Origin: Polytrichum commune
Taxonomy: Eukaryota; Streptophyta; Polytrichopsida; Polytrichales; Polytrichaceae
Direction: 5' to 3'
NCBI GenBank assembly: GCA_950295325.1
Contig: OX485805.1
Location: 49,562,758-49,626,757, forward strand
Length of the DNA: 64,000 bases
Shown here one piece after another: positions 53,383 through 63,761 of the stretch (positions are counted from its first letter, which is position 1; each line of letters begins with the position of its first letter). Below the pieces are notes generated by a model. The model had not been told where the DNA came from, did no database searches, and saw nothing but the letters and a program-made list of their open reading frames with translations. The position numbers were made by a program, and so were the translations under genes.

Positions 53383-53806
53383 AGGTAGATGGGTCTTAAA
53401 TGGTTTCTTCTTTTTCTTCTTGTTAAGAAATAAAAATAAATAATAATTTTTTTTTTTGAAATAATATTTTTTTCTAGCCCACTTCTCCTAGGATATGAAA
53501 CACACAATTAAGATGAGATAGTTAGCAACTATTTTCCTCATAAGTTGTGGAGATCACATGAACATCATAAATTCCATTATCATAGTGCAGATTCTTGTGC
53601 TCAATAAATGGTCATATAAGTTCCCTCCCCTGCCCCCAATTTTGTTGACTATTGAGCTAAGAAAGGTGATCATATTCTAAGTACATAGTCCAATCTCTTT
53701 TAATCACATGGTTTTTGTGCATCCTTTTTTAAAGCCACACGTAAGCTCATACCACTCCAAAAATAAGTGTCCAATTAAGATAAGTAATTGAATTAGACAC
53801 ATCTAC
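53383..53806 (+). repeat. Longer R1-containing repeat with inverted ends
   Basis: It starts AGGTAGATGGGTCTTAAATGG and ends GACACATCTACCTTA, an inverted pair of about 13 bp. The R1 core fills 53676-53806. The left half repeats part of 27298-27380 (GCCCACTTCTCCTAGGA). Confidence 0.5.
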
Positions 53807-54309
53807 CTTACATTGCTCATCATGTGACCCAAAATATAAATTTCTTACATATGTATATATATCCAAGAATCATACCGTCCATTGATTATGTTAGAGATGT
53901 ATGTGTCATGATGTATGTTGGGGTCATCATTTTGACAACTTAAGTCATGTTACCTAGTTCACACTTCACAATAGCCACATATGTACATTATATGACTCCG
54001 CCCATCGTACATAGGTGGTTGGGGTGTCACATAGTTGATGGAATTCATCCATTTTGACATTCGTATTTTTAGAGAGCTTTAAAAAAACACTTATCTTGGA
54101 ACAAAACACAAGGGATGTTTGATCCTTCTTTGAGAAGACTTTCTATTAAGAGGTCCTTTGCTCGTTGTGTATCGGGACCTATTTTGAAAGTTGGGTGAGA
54201 CTTTTGGGATGTTTTTTTTCCACCTCTCAAACTTTGACATAATTTAAGGATCTAAAATAGGGTAGATGAGGTTAATTCGGTTAGCATCCTTAATCAAACA
54301 CTTATTTTT
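53807..54309. other. Intergenic; no gene recognised
   Basis: AT-rich. A GGGTAGATGAGG end-like motif near 54262 may be another R1 terminus. Confidence 0.35.
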
Positions 54310-54600
54310 GGCTCCTAAGCGGTAGTTTAGCCGCTTTAATTTGGTGGGTGAACAATACATGGTGATTTAGCCGCCCCCTTGGTGATATTTGGGTTAGTCA
54401 CCTTTGCAAAAGTCAAACTACACCCACTAACCTCTGTAATGAGGAGTGCTATCCACCAAGCTATGACACACTTGACTTTGTGTCCAAGGTGGGCAAAATA
54501 AGAGGTGGCATGTAGTGATTGGGGAGATTTTTGGGCATTCATAATCGGTTTAGATCCTAGTGTTTGCAAGTCCAACCAGTTACATGTTGACATCCTTCGG
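54310..54600 (-). repeat. Possible tRNA-derived SINE S2
   Basis: On the minus strand, TAGCTTGGTGGATAGCACTC (complement near 54446-54465) fits a pol III A box, and GTGTAGTTTGACTTTTGC about 35 bases later could be a decayed B box. The segment before them (AACCGAAGGATGTCAAC, GTTGGACTTGCAAACACTAG, AATCTCCCCAATCACT) recurs at 63158-63242 on the plus strand, which proves it is repetitive. Classification as SINE is tentative. Confidence 0.4.
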
Positions 54601-55469
54601 TTTTCCTTAATTGAATTGGGGTATATTCCATAAATTCCTCTAAAGTGATAAGTAATTCTCTTGAAGTCTTGAACTTGAACTGGTTATTTCTCAAACTCAA
54701 CCAATTCATGCGTAAATAACTGCCGATTCTCCCCGATCATAGGTGGCATGTGGCTCTGAGGTGTTGACCAATTTGTATTGTGGGTATTTCAATAATGAAA
54801 AAAAACAATTCGGCAACATTTTATCTTAGATGTGACCACTTTAGAGACATGACACAACCCATATTGGCATTAAACTTGGTTTTCATTGGCAAACGATCCA
54901 TGTAGAATTTGCTAATAATGTTGTCCACTTACACAACATCGAATGATGAAAGAGTCCCCCCCCCATAACACCACATTGGGAAATAGAGAAGCTTTGATTC
55001 CGGAGCCTAGATCAACACCCTTCCTCAACCCCGATTTCAATGATTTCAAATTCTTTCGTCTTGGTTTACAATTGCGAACATGCTCAAGCTTCTAATTCTC
55101 AAATCCATTGGTTGGATGAATTCCACATAGCTGGAGATGTCCACATTAGCCTCATCTACCTTAGGGTATGTGCATGGGACATATTATCCTAAATCCCGGA
55201 TTGGTCTATGCAAGGCTACCTTGGCCCACCCATCCTAGTAAGACAAGCTAGAAAGCCGGTTATTGATGGCCCGACATCACTAATTGTTTATGATAATTTA
55301 AACATTAACAAAACTTTGGATGACTTCAATAAACATGGCAAAACACTCATTCAAATCATGTTCTTAAAACATATAGTTTTTCCCCACGATTCCCATCCAT
55401 GAAGGCTCAAAAGATAGTGCGTGTAGTTCATCAGGGAAGGCACTGATACCAGCTCCGCAAGACACATGC
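54601..55469. other. Intergenic; no gene recognised
   Basis: No coding exon or transposon end identified. An eight-C run lies near 54957-54964. Confidence 0.35.
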
Positions 55470-55625
55470 ATGAGGGGTGGATCACACCGGCCACTTCTGA
55501 CATCATCTGTTGGCATCTCGGGTTGTAATAGTGTGAAAAATGCTGGGCCAACATCTATTTCTCAACATAATCCCCAGCAATTGCACCGGACGGCAAGTTT
55601 GGTGTGATCGGGGCATGAGGATGTT
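55470..55625 (-). repeat. Dispersed repeat R5, copy 2
   Basis: Inverted match of 33577-33755 with the landmarks TGGCCACTTCTGACATCATC-like, TGTAATAGTGTGAAAA, TGGGCCAACATCTA and TTTGGTGTGATCGGGGCATG. It ends about 190 bp before the second TIM9 gene's stop codon. Confidence 0.5.
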
Positions 55626-55818
55626 TCAATTTGATACAACCATACCCGATAGAGGGCTATTTATTCCATCCAAAAATCCATTCTTCATCCTTTCAAGTTT
55701 CGCCATGTGTCATTCTCACATTGGCCAAGACCCACTTGTATCGCACATAGAAACTAATAAGTACATTCCCATACTAAGTAGAAGATAAGATAGGGCGCCC
55801 TCTACGCTATGCTTTTTC

Positions 55819-57194
55819 TTATACATTGTTAGGGGTAGGGCTACCCGGATTGAGCTCCGCAAGGCGCATGTTGACCCGCAATGCATGCTTCAAGTACTTC
55901 TCGGCGCATCGCTTTATACACGATTCCTCTTGGTAGTCCAGGCTCTTCCTCCGGAACTTGTCCACACAGTGAGAGAAACATTTCTCTACCAAAAAGTTGT
56001 ACATCTTCAAACTGGCAAAATCATCAAAACCAACAACACATTCAAAAGACAACACTACACAAAACGACACTAAACAAAACGACACTAAACAACACAACAA
56101 TAAACAACACGACACTAAACAACCGACACTAAACAACAATAATCAACACGACAATAAACAACACGACACTAAACAACACTAAACAACAATAATCAACACA
56201 ACACTAAACAACACGACAATAAACAACACGACACTAAACAACACTAAACAAAAATAATCAACACGACACTAAACAACATGACACTAAACAACATGAGGAG
56301 TCACCAACAAGACAATCATTGACGCAATTTTTTTGTTATTATTATTTTATGGTTTCTGATGAATAACGGAATGAAGCAATCATCCAACACTACACTAAAA
56401 TGTTGTGTTTAGTGTTGGGTGGTATTTTGTGTTACTATGGTATCTTTTCTGATGACACTTCTTAGGAATAAGGGTCAGGTTCACATGGGGTCTCAAGTCT
56501 CAAGTCCCAAGTCCTAGCTTTTAAGCCTCAAGACACCATTAAAATATGGTTAACCATCATCAAAGTTGGATCATGATTATGTTATGCAAAAGTATTGGCG
56601 GGACTTGTGTTGACAGTTGAATCTAGTTTTTTTGCTTGACCGAACTCCTAACACAAGTCCCAAGGCTCGCCTCCAAAAAGTGTTGCCATGTAGGCATCCA
56701 TGTCGTACTGAGGACTGGGGACCCCGTGTGAAGTGGTAAGTCCCAACTTCCGTGCTCTCAACGGCTGAGATTGCATGGATTGACCTCAAGTGACTCGGGA
56801 CCATGTGTGAACCAACCTGAACATTACAAATACTTGCTATCATTGATGACTGAAATTTAGATGAACCCGGTGCCAATATAATGAAACAAATTTCGGTATG
56901 TTCTGCATCCTAACAATTTTGTAACGAAAGATTGTCATGGATGAGTGAAGTTTGTATGAAACATCACTTAATAAGTGACCGTCATTGCAACACTATAAAT
57001 CTACAATACCCTATTTTAATACATTTTTTTTGGACAAGGAATGACAAATGAGGTTAGGTTTACATTTAGTGTTGGTGACACGAAATACAACAATTAGTGT
57101 GGTTTTGGACATACTCTTCGCGGATGATGTGGTTTTGTAGTTGGACGGACATATGCTGCTTGAATTCCTCGGATTCTAGAAATGCGGCCTCCAT
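55819..57194 (-). CDS. Second TIM9 gene, intact, convergent to the first
   Basis: Exon 2 (55819-56011) encodes LKMYNFLVEKCFSHCVDK and the second CIKRC. Exon 1 is short and lies 1.1 kb away at 57115-57194: MEAAFLESEEFKQHMS, then VQLQNHIIRE. Its donor is GTATGT, and GA|T restores Asp at phase 2, the same position and phase as in the first TIM9. The result is again 90 residues, with CFSHC at 38-42 and CIKRC at 58-62. The surroundings of the ATG (GGCAGCCATGGAGGCCGC) match the first gene. Exon 1 is much more diverged than exon 2, and the C-terminus is two residues longer (PTPNNV). The intron holds a minisatellite and an R3 MITE. It could be a working paralogue or one with relaxed constraint on the N-terminus; expression is not known. 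Confidence 0.82.
56040..56300. repeat. Minisatellite of AACAACACGACACTAA type in the second TIM9 intron
   Basis: About 260 bp of degenerate units such as CACGACACTAAACAA and AATAATCAACACGA begin roughly 30 bp upstream of the exon 2 acceptor (minus strand). On the transcribed strand this gives a T/G-rich tract with little C. Confidence 0.85.
56470..56822 (+). mobile_element. MITE-like repeat R3, copy 2, in the second TIM9 intron
   Basis: Ends AGGTTCACATGGGGTC (left) and GACCATGTGTGAACCAACCT (right) are an imperfect inverted pair. The body matches 8165-8560. No coding sequence. Confidence 0.6.
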
Positions 57195-57854
57195 GGCTGC
57201 CAATTACGGAGCAAGATTTAAGTAGAGCAACAAGTGATTGATAAATGCTTTCAAAATTATCGCTTCGGAGTTCAATAACAATTAGTATTCTTATATATAT
57301 TGTGGTTTGTTTGTAAGTTTGAAGCACTCGACCGTAGGAGGTGAGAGACAAAAGGCTTTTCTTTCCTCCCCCGAGCTCATTCTTATAGGCGATGTGGAAC
57401 TTTTATTCTCTATGTCCAATAAAAGTAAAAGTGTTCTATTCCTAATTCTATCATCTTTAGTAAAAGTATTTTAATACAATGTTTGTTAAACTCGAATACA
57501 CATTTATACATGTTTGGTGAGCAATGGTTGGGTGGTCGTGAACACGATATTTTGAGCTAAGTTTGTATAATCAACTACCCTTTTTTTGCACTAGCTCACA
57601 CGGCACTTCTAACCTACCACAAGTTGGGGCCTCGACTAGTTCCCTCACATAGTAAGGATCCATACTATATGATAAATGTTGAAATTCATACCAACTTTCC
57701 TATATTTACACTATATACAATCCCGAGGTGACAACTTTTGTAGAAATGAACTTTATTATGTAATATTTATGACGCATGTAGACATGCTTCACAAGTTGTG
57801 ATTGTGAAGGAGATTTACATCATGTGAAAGTGCATCAAAAGACAAATCTATTGT
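57195..57854. other. Upstream flank of the second TIM9 gene
   Basis: No gene recognised. It should contain the promoter of the second TIM9. Confidence 0.35.
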
Positions 57855-57862
57855 TATGATTT

Positions 57863-58399
57863 CACGGGTAGATCACTCTAAGGCATTTTTGTGCACCACG
57901 TGCGGCTGGGGGTTTTTTGTTTTGGGGCTATTTACCTTCAAGGGCTGAATTAAAGCCTCCCTATAATTACTTAAATTTCAAAAATGGCCCATTTATTTGC
58001 ACCCTTCCATTACTTATATTGTCCAAGTCACTGCAATGTTTTGTACTCTATATTCCTTTTAAGTAATAAAAGCTAATCTACTTCCTAACGCAATTGACGA
58101 GTATTGAGGGAAAGCATGGAAACAAAGAAGGGCGCAAACATCCACGTGAGTCCTAAACCCATTTACATACCATACTAAACATACCTTCTAGGATCATTAT
58201 CTTCAGCCCCTATATTAATTTTACAAAAAATAATGGCCCACGTTTTATGTCCATCTAACTTACTTATAATGGGATTGTCTACATTTAATGGCCCCTTTAT
58301 TATTTGGAATCCCTTTATAATTTTTATTTCAAATGATTTTAATCCTCTCTATATTATGCCGCACGTCGTTTTTAAAATGCACTAAGTGATCTACCTGTG
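57863..58399. mobile_element. hAT-like MITE, copy B (537 bp)
   Basis: It begins CACGGGTAGATCACTC and ends GATCTACCTGTG, with the octamer TATGATTT duplicated exactly at 57855-57862 and 58400-58407. The sequence is nearly the same as copy A at 17034-17768 apart from the missing 200-bp middle part. One substitution near the right end (C to T) breaks the otherwise perfect terminal repeat. Confidence 0.88.
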
Positions 58400-60196
58400 T
58401 ATGATTTTGGTCCACTTTAGAGAAATAATAGAAAAAAAATCTAGCACAAATATCAACTGAATAAGGAAGCAAGTAATAATTTTAGGGTCGCTCATACAAA
58501 AGCTTTTTGGACCCGTTTCCTAAACAAGTTAACGATACACAAATATGATATAATAATATGCAATAAAAATGAGGATGGATGTGCACATTTTGAAGATGAA
58601 GTTAGGGTTTTGTGTAAGGGAGATGTGAGTTTAGGGTTTAGATGTGGGTGCTTTTGCCTTTCGACTGTGGGGCTTGTCTGTTTAGACCCACTTACCTTCA
58701 ATTTTTTGCCATTAGGGTTTCTATTGAGACATTTATAGCAGCTCAAAAGAATTGAACGTTTTGAAGTTAATGTTTGTTTGTTTGTTGTTGTTTTGAATAT
58801 GCTAATCATATCAATCAATCCCTTGTTTAATGTTCTAGGAGAAGTAAGTGCATAGTTACACAAATATATTGTATACTTACTTACCGACAACATTCTAACC
58901 AAATTACTTCGAATTAGCTTAATTGTTTGACATTTGGTCAAAACAGTTGACCGCCCCCTTAAAAATTATAAAAAATTGGTTGACCAATGAAATATGCGTG
59001 AATTTCCATTTCCACCATTCAAGTCTCAAATCAACTTGATTGTTATTTTTCATAAAGCAATGAAGTCAAGCTATTCTTTCCATGCAACTAGCAAAATTGA
59101 TCTTAATAATTGACCGGTCTAAAGAATTCATTTATTTGTGTCTTATCACGTTAAATTGTATATCATAGTATAGATATACAAGTGCATGATTTGACATATC
59201 ATGAGTACTTATCCCTTTGTTTTCTCTATAATGTTCTAGTATATAAGAGGTTCTTATTGTGTAGTCACTTGGCACGCACGTCATTTAGAGTTCCAAGCCC
59301 CGTGCCAATGAAGAATGTAACCCCCAAGGGGTGATGAGATACATGATAGTGAATGAAAGCACACTTATTACATGCTACGATGTAATCTTCTATAGCAATT
59401 TATAAATGCTGTAATTGTCCACTCATAAAGGGTAATATTGAGTTCTTTAGGGAAAAATGGAATTGTTGCATGTGAGCATACCTATCGTCCATCCTTGTCA
59501 AAAAAACATTTTCTTTGTACGCTTCTGATTTATTCACAACAAACATGCTCAAAAGAACAAGAATGGAATCTTTGAGTTTAGTTCCAGTGTCATATTGTCT
59601 TTAAGAAGTAACCTCCAACCTATGTACTGTTATGTTAACCGAGGTAGATGTCCCTAATTCGGTTACTTATCTTTATTGGACACCTATACTTAAGTGGTGT
59701 GTGGTTTAGGTGTGGCTCCAAGAACTATTACCAATAAGACATGTGCTTGGAAAAGATTGGATTGTGTGCTTGGAATACAAATAAACCTAAGTTTGTGAAC
59801 CAATTCTAGTTGATCTTTTAAGCCATCAATTACAAAGGTGAAAATGTACTGAATTACATGATAGTGTGTACATAATAAATAAACCAACATCGGCGCATTT
59901 TGAACACCGATGGAAATGGGAGCCTATTCTTCCTCATCTTGATCATGTTTCACCAAGCTTCAAAGTACGGTCACTTTCCATCCTTCTGGAAGGTGGGGGC
60001 TCCTTCTACAACATGTACACAACTATACTAACATGATCAAACTCTGAAAAATAACATCAAAGATCTAGAGTAACTCTCGTGGAAATCTAACTGGAAGGAA
60101 TGAATAGCCCGTCAACCTTGTAGAAGAATTGTCTTCTATATCTTTTTTCATCGAAACCCTTTCATCCACAATGGACGAGATTACATAAACACCAGT
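58400..60196. other. Intergenic; R1 copy near the right end, otherwise no gene recognised
   Basis: A 149-codon open frame on the minus strand (58492-58941) has low-complexity Ser/Thr/Lys content and no known motif. An inverted R1 copy lies at about 59640-59770 (GAGGTAGATGTCCC ... GTGTGGCTCCAAGAAC ... ACATGTGCTTGG). Confidence 0.45.
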
Positions 60197-60649
60197 TCAG
60201 TTTACACCCACGAACCCCAAGTTGTCAAGGGGGGGATACGGAAGCTCGTATTCGGTAGGCGAGGAGGTATAAATGACTTCTTTGATCTTGTCGAACTCGA
60301 TCAACGAGAACAAGTCCTTAAAGTCCTTATGGTGGACGACGTCGTCAAATGAAACTCGTTTCCCATTGCCACACCGGAAGGTGCGCTCAATGTAGGTTCG
60401 AATCACTAGCACGTCCACCAACCCGAGATGGATGTGTTGAAAGATAGCCAAACTTTGAGCGTCTTGTTCATTGTAGTCCCAATTCCACAATTGTCCCAAG
60501 TCGACAACTAGGCGACGGTGAAGGGGCTCATAGCGCCAACAACTATATGTTGCATGGTATTTGGAGCACACTAGTGCTGCCAAGTCTGGATATTCTAACA
60601 AAAAAACGTTTGCCGCTTGTAGTGCGTCCATGGACCCTTGTGTGGCCAT
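60197..60649 (-). CDS. Unrecognised single-exon protein, 150 aa
   Basis: A clean frame runs from ATG at 60649 to TGA at 60197. A TATAAA box lies 62 bases before the start. Composition is that of a soluble globular protein, with balanced charges and aromatic clusters: LLEYPDLAALVCSKYHA, YSCWRYEPLHRRLVVDLG, LWNWDYNEQDAQSLAIF, VIRTYIERTFRCGNGKR and HHKDFKDLFSLIEFDKI. No signal peptide, membrane segment or catalytic motif is visible. I do not recognise the family. The frame is longer and less biased than random frames in this AT-rich DNA, and the coding strand is richer in GC than the flanks, so I take it as a real gene, possibly lineage-specific. Confidence 0.6.
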   Translation of the reverse strand: MATQGSMDALQAANVFLLEYPDLAALVCSKYHATYSCWRYEPLHRRLVVDLGQLWNWDYNEQDAQSLAIFQHIHLGLVDVLVIRTYIERTFRCGNGKRVSFDDVVHHKDFKDLFSLIEFDKIKEVIYTSSPTEYELPYPPLDNLGFVGVN

Positions 60650-60710
60650 TGTTGGAAAACGTGCCTTGTTTATTGTGAGGTGGGATACAATATGATAGGA
60701 TTTGAAGTGT

Positions 60711-60716
60711 TTTATA
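60711..60716 (-). promoter_or_regulatory. TATA box of the unrecognised gene
   Basis: GGTATAAAAC on the minus strand, 62 bases upstream of the ATG at 60649, the usual distance if the 5' leader is about 30 bases. Confidence 0.5.
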
Positions 60717-60719
60717 CCT

Positions 60720-61785
60720 TTTCATGCACTTTTAATTTTCTAGGTCTTGTATAACTTTCTACTTTATGATTTTACTTTACTTTACTTTTGTACTTTTGTA
60801 CTTTTACTTTGATTATGGTGGATTTTTTCAACCACACTATTAGTCACCTATTAGTTTCAACCTAGCTAGATCACTATATTCGTTAATTGGAGACTTTCTC
60901 TTGTCTCAAATTAATATATGGACCACAACCACATGGTCTAATGTTTGGGTCGTCCTACCTAAACCATCTTGATATGAGTTCTTAATTGGGTTCTTGATAT
61001 GAACACCCGCTTCAAAGTATTTGCATCTTACAACATTCTCCAATATATGTGTGGTTTTATCCGTGTTCTTATATTTTTAATTGTCTCAAAATGCCGAAAA
61101 AGTCCCAAATTAACGAATGTAGTGTTCTAGTGCAAGGACACTAATTGTGAGTATGGTACGATTCGTCAACATAAAGTTTTGACGTGAAAAATATACTTCA
61201 TGACATTTAGCGTAGCACATTGGGATACTTGAGATGATGGTTTTGCGTTTTAGTATGCAAGGGGAAGATGTTATTGAGCATACTGATGGCAAGTGTCATG
61301 TGTTTACGTTTGAGTATGCAAGAAGAAAATGTTCTTGAATGTCATGTGTGTAGTACACTTTTAGTCAATTTGTATACCGTTGTGTAAGATAGGCATACAC
61401 CTCATAACACTCTTCAACGTAACATTACTCAACACTTAACGCTCGTTCAGCAGCCCCTCGGAATATAACAGTTGGATGCTCGGAAAGCTGTGTGGGGAGA
61501 CTGAAGTTTTAGCTAAGCTCCCAACATCCGATTGTTATATACCTAATGTTATGAACATACCCGTGTCAAGATATTAGTAAGTGCACATGAACGCCAATTA
61601 TCAAGAGGTGATAGTAGATACTAATGCTGAAGTTGTTCATCATTAACGCAACCTAGCATACACCTCAAAATAGGGTAAGTGACACTACTACGCATGTGAC
61701 ACTAAATACCATAAACAACGTAGCCATTGCAAATCACAAAAATGCAAGTGTTGTAGACTTCTGAACCTAGAATCATGTCTTTATT
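60720..61785. other. Intergenic; no gene recognised
   Basis: Includes a TTTTACTTT-type low-complexity stretch near 60772-60812. Nothing else supported. Confidence 0.4.
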
Positions 61786-61905
61786 TCTAATCACACACCC
61801 AATCTCATTGTGATACGTGTCTTTTTGATGTATGTTCTTAACCTTAATCCTTGCCATGCATCAAGCAAACTAGGCATCCAATTAAGAAGAGTAACAAGAG
61901 AAGGC
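61786..61905 (+). repeat. Copy of dispersed repeat family R1
   Basis: CACACCCAATCTCATTGTGA, TACGTGTCTTTTTG, CCTTGCCATGCATCAAGC and CATCCAATTAAGAAGAGTAAC follow the family order. Confidence 0.6.
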
Positions 61906-61970
61906 CCACATACCTCGAGTATTCAAATGGCATGGACTACGACAATGATTCAGTGATGCCAAAGAAGCCA

Positions 61971-62041
61971 CTTACTTTTACTTTTACTTTTACTTTTACT
62001 TTTGCTGTTGCTTTTTCTTTTTCTTTTCCTTTTCCTTTCCT
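61971..62041. repeat. Pyrimidine-rich TTTTAC / CTTTTC microsatellite
   Basis: About five CTTTTA units are followed by CTTTTT and CCTTTT variants. It ends 6 bp before the TATA box of the C2 gene and could act as a promoter Y-patch-like tract. Confidence 0.85.
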
Positions 62042-62046
62042 TTGAC

Positions 62047-62054
62047 TATATAAA
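62047..62054 (+). promoter_or_regulatory. TATA box of the C2-domain gene
   Basis: TATATAAA, 190 bp upstream of the ATG and directly after a pyrimidine tract. Confidence 0.55.
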
Positions 62055-62243
62055 TGAAAGGCATGTAAGAATTCTATGTGTCATTAAGCTTGCTTCGGAT
62101 TGGCATTATGAGATTGAGAGCTTGAAGAGTTTTCAAACCCCAAAATCAATTATGCTTTTGAAAGAGGAGGTCAAAACCACTTGAAGTCTTCATCAGTTTG
62201 TTTTCTTGAGGTTACTCATACACTGTGAAGAGGTGAGATTGCA

Positions 62244-62735
62244 ATGGCGAAGTGTGACGTGGAAGTGACAATCGAGTCTGCTCGTGACTTGAAGAATGTG
62301 AAGCTTTTGGGCAAGATGAGCCCCTATGCACTCGTGCATTACGGTTATGGATGTGGGGAGAAGAGGTTCATCACCCCGGCTCGCAAGAACGGTGGCCGCA
62401 ACCCAATTTGGAACTTCAAATTTGTGATCAGAATCGACTCCACGGAGTTGCTCGAGCAAGCGGGTGGCGTCCCATTGATGATTGAAATCTTTGACCGTGG
62501 TGCTAAGAAAGCTCGCTTCGTTGGGGTAGCCCAAGTTCTTTTGCATCCAAGCTTGGCAACGGAGGAGGGATCTGAAGAAAAACCGGAGAGGTCATGTCAC
62601 ATGGTCTACTGTGACAAAACGTCCCAAGGTGTCCTCAACATCTCAGCTATACAACGATTGATCGTCCAAAAGTACACTTACCCCTTCGCACAATACAAAT
62701 CGAAGATTCAACTCCAGGACGTTACAGTTATGTAG
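62244..62735 (+). CDS. Small C2-domain protein, single exon
   Basis: The frame runs from ATG at 62244 to TAG at 62735, 163 residues, without an intron. Residues 1-110 form a C2 fold: CDVEVTIESARDLKNVKLLG, MSPYALVHYG, then NPIWNFKFVIRI, LMIEIFDRG and ARFVGVAQVLL. This resembles the plant SRC2 / BAP1 / BON-associated group of small membrane-binding proteins, many of which act in stress and defence signalling. Only some acidic loop residues for calcium are seen (D15 in ARDL, D77-type in FDRG), so calcium dependence is uncertain. The C-terminal part (YCDKTSQGVLNISAIQRL) continues with a beta-rich stretch. There is no signal peptide or membrane segment, so it is probably cytosolic and membrane-peripheral. 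Confidence 0.85.
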   Translation: MAKCDVEVTIESARDLKNVKLLGKMSPYALVHYGYGCGEKRFITPARKNGGRNPIWNFKFVIRIDSTELLEQAGGVPLMIEIFDRGAKKARFVGVAQVLLHPSLATEEGSEEKPERSCHMVYCDKTSQGVLNISAIQRLIVQKYTYPFAQYKSKIQLQDVTVM

Positions 62736-62996
62736 TTGTAGTTGCATGTCACATGTGACCCATGGAAGACATGACAACATGCATAGTCCTGTTGAAACGT
62801 AGGTCAGGTCATACTATTGAAGAGTTTCTTGGAGTGTCATCTTAAGTTGTTGTAAGTGCATTTGCTACAACCTCCGAATTGCATGGCAAGGCTTGCCATG
62901 GTTGAAACCACGTGGGATCCATTTGTATAATTGAATTGTGGGAGTTACATCCTTTTTGTACCATAGGTTGTACAATGTCTTTGCAATCCACAGTCC

Positions 62997-63002
62997 AATA
63001 AA
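62997..63002 (+). terminator. Poly(A) signal candidate of the C2 gene
   Basis: AATAAA lies 262 bp after the stop codon in CCAATAAAGATTG. No other canonical hexamer is closer. Confidence 0.4.
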
Positions 63003-63157
63003 GATTGTGATTCACTATAGGATTTGGTTTGCAGAGGAGTCACTATTGATGTTTGAATTCTTGAGATTTGATGTGGAACATTGTGGACTTACGTTTGATG
63101 AACCGCATCATGGTAGACTTGAAAATTTCAATTGCGTTGGCTACAATTGCGTTGGAA

Positions 63158-63242
63158 AACCGAAGGATGTCAACATGTAACCGGTTGGACTTGCAAACAC
63201 TAGGATCTCAACCGATTATGCATATAAATCTCCCCGATCACT
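63158..63242 (+). repeat. Copy of the S2 repeat head
   Basis: ACCGAAGGATGTCAACATG, GGTTGGACTTGCAAACAC, AACCGATTATG and AATCTCCCCGATCACT match the minus strand of 54530-54600. It ends 80 bp before the kinase segment. Confidence 0.6.
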
Positions 63243-63323
63243 GGTTTGTCTGAAGATACTTGAATGTCAGTTTTGATAGATTCTAAATTGGGAGGTTGAT
63301 TTTGGTCCGTGTGCAAAGTGCAG

Positions 63324-63761
63324 ATCCACGGCACACGCGGCTACCTGGCGCCGGAATGGGCGCAGGCCCCGACGCTCATCACGACCAAGATCGACGTCTA
63401 CAGCTTTGGGATGGTGTTGCTGGAGATCGTGAGCGGCCGCCGGAATCTCCAACCCTCCAGCAACCTCGTGGACGCCGACCTTCGTAAGCCCGATTGGTAC
63501 TTCCCGTTGTGGGCGTTGGCCAAGCTCGATAGCGGCTCTGTATATGGAGCTTGTGGATCCATCCTTGACTTAATTGTAGACCCCGAGGAGGTGGAAAGGG
63601 CGTTGCAGGTGGCCTTCTGGTGCATCAATGACATGCCAGAGCAGAGGCCGTCGATGTCGGCCGTGGTGCAAATGTTGGAAGGGGAGATCCCCGTAAAACG
63701 TCCAGTGCCGCGACCCAAGTTTCTTGAGATGCTCATGATCAGTTGGAGCCTCGAATCTTGA
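63324..63761 (+). pseudogene. C-terminal piece of a lectin-type receptor-like kinase
   Basis: The readable part starts right after AG at 63323 with [12 protein letters not shown] (subdomain VIII, end of the activation segment). It continues with [20 protein letters not shown] (IX), then [28 protein letters not shown] (XI) and a short tail to TGA at 63761: 145 residues. The [10 protein letters not shown] / RPSM..VVQMLEG set with a WALAKLDSG insert is typical of G-type-lectin / SD-2-type receptor kinases. The glycine loop, catalytic lysine, HRD and DFG are not found upstream, and the C2 gene sits only 590 bp away on the same strand. There is no ATG in frame. It is either a terminal exon whose earlier exons lie left of the C2 gene, or a duplicated exon fragment. 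I prefer the fragment, but intact frame and high GC leave the exon possible. Confidence 0.7.

Noticed and set aside
58492-58941. 149-codon minus-strand frame
   Set aside because: Low-complexity Ser/Thr/Lys-rich composition in AT-rich DNA and no motif or signal; probably chance.
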